A stretch of DNA of 64,000 nt from Xenoacremonium recifei (lineage: Eukaryota; Ascomycota; Sordariomycetes; Hypocreales; Nectriaceae), in contig WOFQ01000058.1 of NCBI GenBank assembly GCA_012184525.1, positions 124,001-188,000 of the forward strand, given 5' to 3'. The translations under genes and the position numbers were made by a program. Of this stretch, positions 58,955 through 64,000 are shown piece after piece. The notes under the pieces are model-generated. The model was given only the letters and a program-made list of their open reading frames with translations. It was not told where the DNA came from and did not search any database. How positions within the stretch are numbered: the first letter of the stretch is position 1; every line of letters begins with the position of its first letter.

Positions 58955-60557
58955 ATGAAACGCCCGTCCAAGCTGCTCAAGATGGCGACGGACATGCTCT
59001 GTCAGGGCGTCTTCGGTAAGCCGCATCTGCATCGCCTCTGCGCCTCGCCGTTGGGCGTTTGAATACTGACAATTGCTTGTGCTTTCAGCCATCAATAAGC
59101 CCCGGGGCCACAGTTCGGCGCAGATCGTCCGCGAGTGCCAGAAGGCGTTCAATCCGTCGCGCATGTTCAAGCCCTTGGTCGACTCTGAGATCGCCAAGCG
59201 CCTCAACGAGTCGAGCAACCAATTCTCTCGGCGCAAAGCCCAGAAGAAAGCTTCGCAGGTCAAGATCGGCCATGGCGGCACCCTCGACCCTCTCGCGACG
59301 GGCGTCCTCATCCTGGGCGTTGGGTCAGGCACCAAGAGGTTGCCGCAATTCCTCGAGTGTACCAAGACATACGAGACGGTCATCCTGTTCGGAGCGAGCA
59401 CAGATACCTACGATCGAGTCGGTAGGGTTCTGACCCGGCGGCCATACGACCACATCACTCGAGAAAAGGTCGAGGAGGAGCTGGCCAAGATGAAGGGCAA
59501 GCAGCACCAGATCCCGCCGCTCTATTCGGCGCTCAAGATGAATGGCAAGCCGCTCTACGAGTATGCGCGGGAAGGGAAACCCATTCCCAGGGAAATCGAG
59601 GGCCGAGAGGTCGAAGTAACCGAGATCGAGCTTGTCGAGTGGTACCCCCCGGGCAAGCACAACCACCGATGGCCCGTCGAGGAGGCAGAGGCGGCTGAAC
59701 GTCACGTAGCCGAGCAGGTCTGGCGGGTTAAGAAGCTGCAAGAAGAGAACGGCCGGTTGAGCCAGGAGGAAAAGGTGCGGGACGACGAGGCTATCGCCGC
59801 GCACGAGAGCTTCAAGAAGCGGTTCGAGGAACGACAGGACCAGCTCATCCGCGACGCCCCCCCGACGAAGCGCCAACGGCACACCAGAGAGCCGCCCATG
59901 ATGTCGGGGGCATTGGGCGTACTGCCACAACCTACGTACTCGAATAAGGGGACGAACCTGGTGCCTGATGCCCCTGCGGAGAACACCCCTCCCCCATGGA
60001 GCGACGAAGGACCACCAGCCTGTAAAGTGCGCTTGACCGTGACCTCGGGCTTCTACGTGCGCAGCTTCTGCCACGACCTGGGTGTCAAGCTGGACTCAGT
60101 CGCTCTCATGGCAGAGCTTTGCCGCAGTCGACAGAGTGACTTCACCGTCGGCGGCGAGACCACGCTTGAGTTTGACGACCTGGCCAAGGGCGAAGAAGTC
60201 TGGGGCCCCCAAGTCGCGAATATGCTGGCGCGCTGGAACGGCAAATCAGAAGGAATCTGGCCGCCCCCTGAATCATCATCACCGTCAGCCGCATCACCAG
60301 CCAAGAACCACGAAGCAAAGAGGGACGGCTCACCTCGCCCCCACAAGAGCCACAAGCATCACAAGCATAGAGGTCCCGACGAAATGAAGAAACACAAGGG
60401 CGAGAAACGCAGACGCGAGGAGTCGACCGAAGAGCCAGCCTCGCCGCCGCGGAAAGCCCCCGCAGTGTCATCGCAGAACGGTGACAAGCCTGAGAGGCGT
60501 CTCAGTGTGAGCGCGCGATCCGACGATGAGAAGTCATGGAAAGGCATTGAAGACTAG
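58955..60557 (+). CDS. PUS4: tRNA pseudouridine-55 synthase (TruB/Pus4 family)
   Basis: Converts uridine 55 to pseudouridine in the T-psi-C loop of cytosolic and mitochondrial tRNAs. Exons 58955-59015 and 59089-60557 give 509 aa; the 73-nt intron splits the Ala of VFAINKPRG. The TruB motif GHGGTLDPLATGVL carries the catalytic Asp (about residue 87). ASTDTYDRVGRV, KGKQHQIPPLYSALKMNGKPLYEYAR and VTSGFYVRSFCHDLG are further family blocks. An inserted Glu/Arg-rich helical segment (about 235-290) lies between the catalytic blocks. The C-terminus from about 415 is a disordered Lys/His-rich tail (HKSHKHHKHRG, KRRREES), suggesting nuclear localisation or RNA binding. ATG 58955 is the first in frame; Met10 (58982) is an alternative. 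Confidence 0.95.
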
Positions 60558-61059
60558 ACGGTGTGTCGGTCAATATATGGTAAAAAGGACCGGAAGGAGC
60601 GGTTGATGGCGTTTGGGCGAAGAAACCAGGAAGTACGTGATCTTTTGAGGGTGACCCAACCCCTGGCTGAGGGCTGGGCGATGAAGGGTGTGTATCATGG
60701 ACAGCACAGCACCTCATCTTTAGGCAAGCGACATACCAAGTCTAAGGCATATTTTTGTTGGTCTCATTCATTTGATGTCTAACACTGAATCAATTCACGC
60801 CGTAAATGATAGAACCTCCAGTCCCAAGCTTCGCCGTGCCTTTATCCGATATTTCGTCCAGTCCCGACAAATTACCACTTAGTCCTCCTAAACAAAGCCC
60901 TTTTCCGTAGCCGCGATCCCTATGCTTGTCCCTCCCAGTCAATGCCAGCAATGATGAAAACAATACCCGTGCGCCGTAGATGCAAATGGCCACCGTCTTA
61001 ACATCCCAGGAATAAACACCCGTCTCCCGCTCATACAATCATGTCTCGTCAACGCCCAT
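60558..61059. other. Intergenic, convergent 3' ends
   Basis: 502 bp between the stop codons of PUS4 and the Sec2-like gene. No gene-like feature seen. Confidence 0.6.
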
Positions 61060-61854
61060 CTAAGCCGCTCGTTGTGCCGTGTCCGCATTCCCATTATCAT
61101 CATCGCCGTCATCGGAGTCCTGCACCGCACTCTCCTCATCCTCACCCTCAGCCAACAGCTCCCGCACCCTCTCAATGCGCCGCATCGCCCCCTCCAACCT
61201 CTCCAGCCTTCGCCGCTTCTCGTTATCCCTCCTCTCCAGCTCGCCAACCCGTTCCTCCAGCTTCGCCCGCGCGCGCCGCTCCTCAGCCACCATCTCATTA
61301 GCCTGCTCGAACAGCGCGGCGCTCAACTCCTCGACCTCGCGGCTCGTCGCCGCAACCTTGCCCTCTGCCTCGCGCCGCAGATCCTGCTCGCGGGACAGCG
61401 CCGCGCGGAGGTCCTGCTCGGCGGGGGACGGCGGTGAAGCGGCGGGGGGTGCGGTGGTTGGGCGCAAGTTGGGTGTTGATTTTCGAGGCGCGAGAAGGGC
61501 GGAGAGACGGTTCGTGCCGGTTTGGAGGAAGGATGCGCGGGCGGGCGGCGAGGCAGGCGGACTTGTAGTGGCGGCGCTGGTGTTGCTGACCTGGACCTGG
61601 GCGCGCAGCTGGGTGAGTTCGTCCTCGTAGTCGGCCCAGCGGTCGACGGCGGCGGTGGCCTTCTGGTTGAGCAGGCGCACCTGGGTCTCGAGGTCGGCGA
61701 TGCGGGCTTGGGCTTGGAGGAGTTCGGCCTGGGCGTCTTCGTAGGCCGTGAGGTTGAGGCTGTAGCCGCAGCCGGGACAGCAGGAGGGGAGGGAATCGGT
61801 GCTGGTGGTGAGCGTCGCAGGCGTGGCCATGGTCATGACCACTGTTGTCGACAT
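61060..61854 (-). CDS. Sec2-type Rab GEF domain coiled-coil protein
   Basis: A single exon of 264 aa. Residues about 40-85 form one coiled coil (AQAELLQAQARIADLETQV), then a Ser/Pro/Ala-rich linker, then a long second coiled coil (about 150-245). The second includes EVEELSAALFEQANEMVAEERR, which matches the Rab-binding core of Sec2/Rabin8 (E.LTASLFEEANKMV in family members). Sec2 activates the Rab GTPase Sec4 on secretory vesicles. The protein is much shorter than yeast Sec2 (about 760 aa) and lacks its long C-terminal region, so it may be a compact paralogue. A Cys-rich PSCCPGCG lies near residue 27. The acidic C-terminus (EDEESAVQDSDDGDDD) is unremarkable. Confidence 0.75.
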   Translation of the reverse strand: MSTTVVMTMATPATLTTSTDSLPSCCPGCGYSLNLTAYEDAQAELLQAQARIADLETQVRLLNQKATAAVDRWADYEDELTQLRAQVQVSNTSAATTSPPASPPARASFLQTGTNRLSALLAPRKSTPNLRPTTAPPAASPPSPAEQDLRAALSREQDLRREAEGKVAATSREVEELSAALFEQANEMVAEERRARAKLEERVGELERRDNEKRRRLERLEGAMRRIERVRELLAEGEDEESAVQDSDDGDDDNGNADTAQRAA

Positions 61855-62739
61855 GGTCTGTTCAAAGCATGCAGTGTCGAAATCGCTGTTGGGTTCAAAG
61901 AGGCGAAAAGGAGCAAAAATTCCAGCGCCAGGGAGTCAAAGAGCGTCCCCTCGTGTTTATGTTGGCGGGTGGTGGTGGTGCAAGGAATTAATTGAAAGGG
62001 CATCTGACACCTGGGCTGTGCGACTTGGTCCCGTCCGATCTGGTGTGAGGCTGGGCTGGGCTGGGACCTGCAGCTTCCCGTCCATGGCCACCTCACCAAA
62101 AAAAAAATAACGTGGCGCGTGCTTTGCCCACTGACGTCGTATTCTTTTGCGCGTTAAGAGGGCCCTACAGGCCTGCTGCGCCATGCTGAAGACCTGAAAA
62201 TTGGAGAGCCCCCGCAGAGTGCCAGGGGTGGCTTGAGCTAAGGGTACGTACTCAGCTGCCAAGCTCCAGGGATCGTGTAAGAGGTGATATCAACGTCAAA
62301 CAAAGCGGGAGTCCTTGAGATTGTGAGGCGCCCTTCCGATTGAAGTCTTTGTCATGATTTCCTTTGAACGAATAAATGAGCAGCAGCATCTGCCGCTCGG
62401 GTATCTATCTGAAGTCCGGGCGTAGCCCTTTCATCCATGGATTTGAGACAAGCCCAATACCAGGGAGCCGCCATTGACAGCATTTCCATTTTTCCCTTCT
62501 GTATTTGAGACGTCTCAGCAGAACCACGGTCTTGGTGCATCAGCGTCATTGCGATCGCAACGTCTTGAACCGATGTTCTCCAGTCCAGTGTCTTACGCTG
62601 CCAATGCGGCTGAGCATTAATGCGATAGGGTCAGAGGACCGGAACCGTTTCATCGCCCCTTGGGTTCAAAGCGACCTAAGCCTTCGAAACGTTCTATGCC
62701 CTTTACATCGCGGGTCTTTGAAACAATTTCGTCGTCTCT
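61855..62739. promoter_or_regulatory. Intergenic between CSL4 and the Sec2-like gene
   Basis: 885 bp between two minus-strand genes, holding the CSL4 3' region and the Sec2-like promoter. A TGACGTC core lies at 62132-62138, about 280 bp upstream of the Sec2-like start. No gene recognised. Confidence 0.5.
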
Positions 62740-63420
62740 TCAGCTGGGCTTTGCAACCTTTCTCGGTTCGCTGAGTTGTGTCATAGGGTCAACGTATTCC
62801 TTCCAGCTGACGGGTATCATATCGTTTCCAGCCTCGCTCGTCGCCATAACGACACCGAGTTCATTAGATGCGGTCGACAGATAGTAGTTGGCTTGGTCAC
62901 CGAGCGAGATCTGTCAATGGGTTAGCCTCCTAGCCGTTAGAAATGGCCAATTCCTCCGTCTTACCACTTGCGCCTTAACAATGTCCCCAGGCTTGAACGA
63001 CTCGTACATCTTGACCTTGTCCTTCTCCGTCGCTCTCACATCTTGAATGCGAATCACTCCCTGCCATTCTGTCTGCAGCACCGTCTGGCCAACCTGCTGG
63101 ATCACCACAATCGCTTGCTTGGGCATTAGCCGCACCACCCGCGCCAGCACTATGTTGCCCACATCGGGGAGGATCTCGCGCTTGCTGCCATGACGGGTGA
63201 CGGAAATGGTGGGGAGCTCTTCCGCAGTCGGCGTAGTGATTTTGTTCAGTCGCTTCGCAGGTCCAAGAGCCTTCGTTGGCTGTGATACCGAAACTCTCCC
63301 CATGAGCGATGAGATGATGCTGCCGTTGTAGACGTGCGTTCCGGGCCCGGGGGTAAACTTGGAGACCGGTCCGAGGACTTTGCCAGGCAGGCCGACCGGC
63401 GGGATCTCGTCGACGGCCAT
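62740..63420 (-). CDS. CSL4: Exosome complex cap subunit Csl4
   Basis: Csl4 is one of three S1-domain cap proteins of the RNA exosome, which processes and degrades RNA 3' to 5' in nucleus and cytoplasm. Minus-strand exons 63420-62965 and 62910-62740 give 208 aa; the 54-nt intron has a GTAAGA donor and CAG acceptor. The N-terminal part (PPVGLPGKVLGPVSKFTPGPGTHVYNGSI) is the Csl4 N-domain. The S1 domain spans about 80-175 (DVGNIVLARVVRLMPKQAIVVI..FKPGDIVKAQVISLGDQANYYLST). The C-terminal ELGVVMATSEAGNDMIPVSW is a Csl4 hallmark. A CACGTG core lies about 210 bp upstream of the start (63630-63635). Confidence 0.95.
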
Positions 63421-64000
63421 TGCGTGTTACGGCGGAGTTCGGGAGGTTCAGCAGACCGTCTGACAATAAGGAAAATGCAGAGGACCGGAGAAGGGTATGT
63501 TCGCGACCGAGGTGTTCAGCCGCAGGTTGTCGGATGAGTCAATGCTGAGCGCTGCCTGGAGGCTGCATGGATGGTGAAGCTCTCCAAAAAATTCCCATGA
63601 AGAAACTGAGCTCCATGGCAAGCTCGCAGCACGTGACTGCGCAGGCAGGTCCCATTTCTGCTTTGCTCCAATTCGTTCCCTCTTGCCTCATTAAGAAGGG
63701 CGGAGCGCCGACTATCTCCGCCTTTCATCCCACTGATCGGGGCCGAAGCGGCACTCACTCATGCTGCCTGTCACTAATTCCTGACCTCGTTTATTCTCCG
63801 TGCCTCTCGTACCGGTTTGCCTACCTGGTATGTAAGACTCGCCAAAGTAACGTGACAATCTATTGAGCAGCGGTCTCGAATCCATTGAATCCAGCTAGGC
63901 CGTATTTGGCCATGAGATTGTATTATTCAGCTCTGTCATCGACATGCACCAACGGAAGGATTTGTGCGCGTCGCCGAAGTCCACACGACTGAGAGAGACT
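63421..64000. other. Upstream region of CSL4, window end
   Basis: 580 bp with the CSL4 promoter, including CACGTG at 63630-63635. A 99-codon plus-strand frame (63567-63866) has no recognisable feature. No partial gene is evident at the edge. Confidence 0.5.

Noticed and set aside
59325..60074. 249-codon minus-strand frame within PUS4
   Set aside because: Antisense shadow of a well-supported TruB-family gene.
1..64000. tRNA genes, rRNA, CRISPR arrays, secondary-metabolite cluster genes
   Set aside because: I scanned for T-loop patterns (GTTCGA and its reverse), direct-repeat arrays and large synthase motifs. The few GTTCGA hits lacked the surrounding cloverleaf, and nothing else fitted.

Overview
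The window is nuclear DNA of a filamentous ascomycete (Pezizomycotina). Sordariomycetes, possibly Hypocreales, is my best guess, but the sequence does not fix the genus. Supporting signs are many short introns (mostly 48-90 nt) with GT..AG ends and CTAAC-type branch sites, a GC-rich coding style, single genes each with their own promoter, and protein families with clear fungal members. I assign 15 protein-coding genes. I recognised no tRNA, rRNA, CRISPR array or intact transposon.

Layout. Positions 1-13050 hold no gene I can recognise, only an inverted repeat near 9.2-9.5 kb, ending in the leader of a four-finger C2H2 transcription factor (13051-14649). Next is URM1 (minus, 17086-17930), head to head with ELP2 (plus, 18388-20980). 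A small serine palmitoyltransferase subunit (minus) then diverges from a mitochondrial GGQ release-factor-like protein (plus). Actin (minus) has a long upstream region, followed by FES1 (plus, with a textbook heat-shock element), which converges on mitochondrial ribosomal protein uL5m (minus). A deubiquitinase with a C-terminal CaaX box (plus) converges on TOM40 (minus). A 6-phosphofructo-2-kinase with a mutated phosphatase site (plus) is followed by about 10.4 kb without recognisable genes, then GSK3 kinase and the cap-binding protein CBP80 (both plus). An RFTS-domain chromatin protein (minus) diverges from PUS4 (plus). Sec2-like and exosome CSL4 genes (both minus) close the window.

Most genes are conserved housekeeping genes. 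Many act on RNA or translation: URM1 and ELP2 supply the two halves of the mcm5s2U wobble modification; PUS4 makes tRNA pseudouridine-55; CBP80 and CSL4 act in nuclear RNA handling; the GGQ protein and uL5m act in mitochondrial translation. No secondary-metabolite cluster or defence system is visible. The points most worth following up are the URM1/ELP2 shared promoter, the CaaX-tailed deubiquitinase, the kinase-only PFK2, the RFTS protein without a methyltransferase domain, the FES1 heat-shock element, and the two long gene-poor stretches upstream of regulatory genes. Exon joins are my own reading of splice signals and reading frame, without transcript data.
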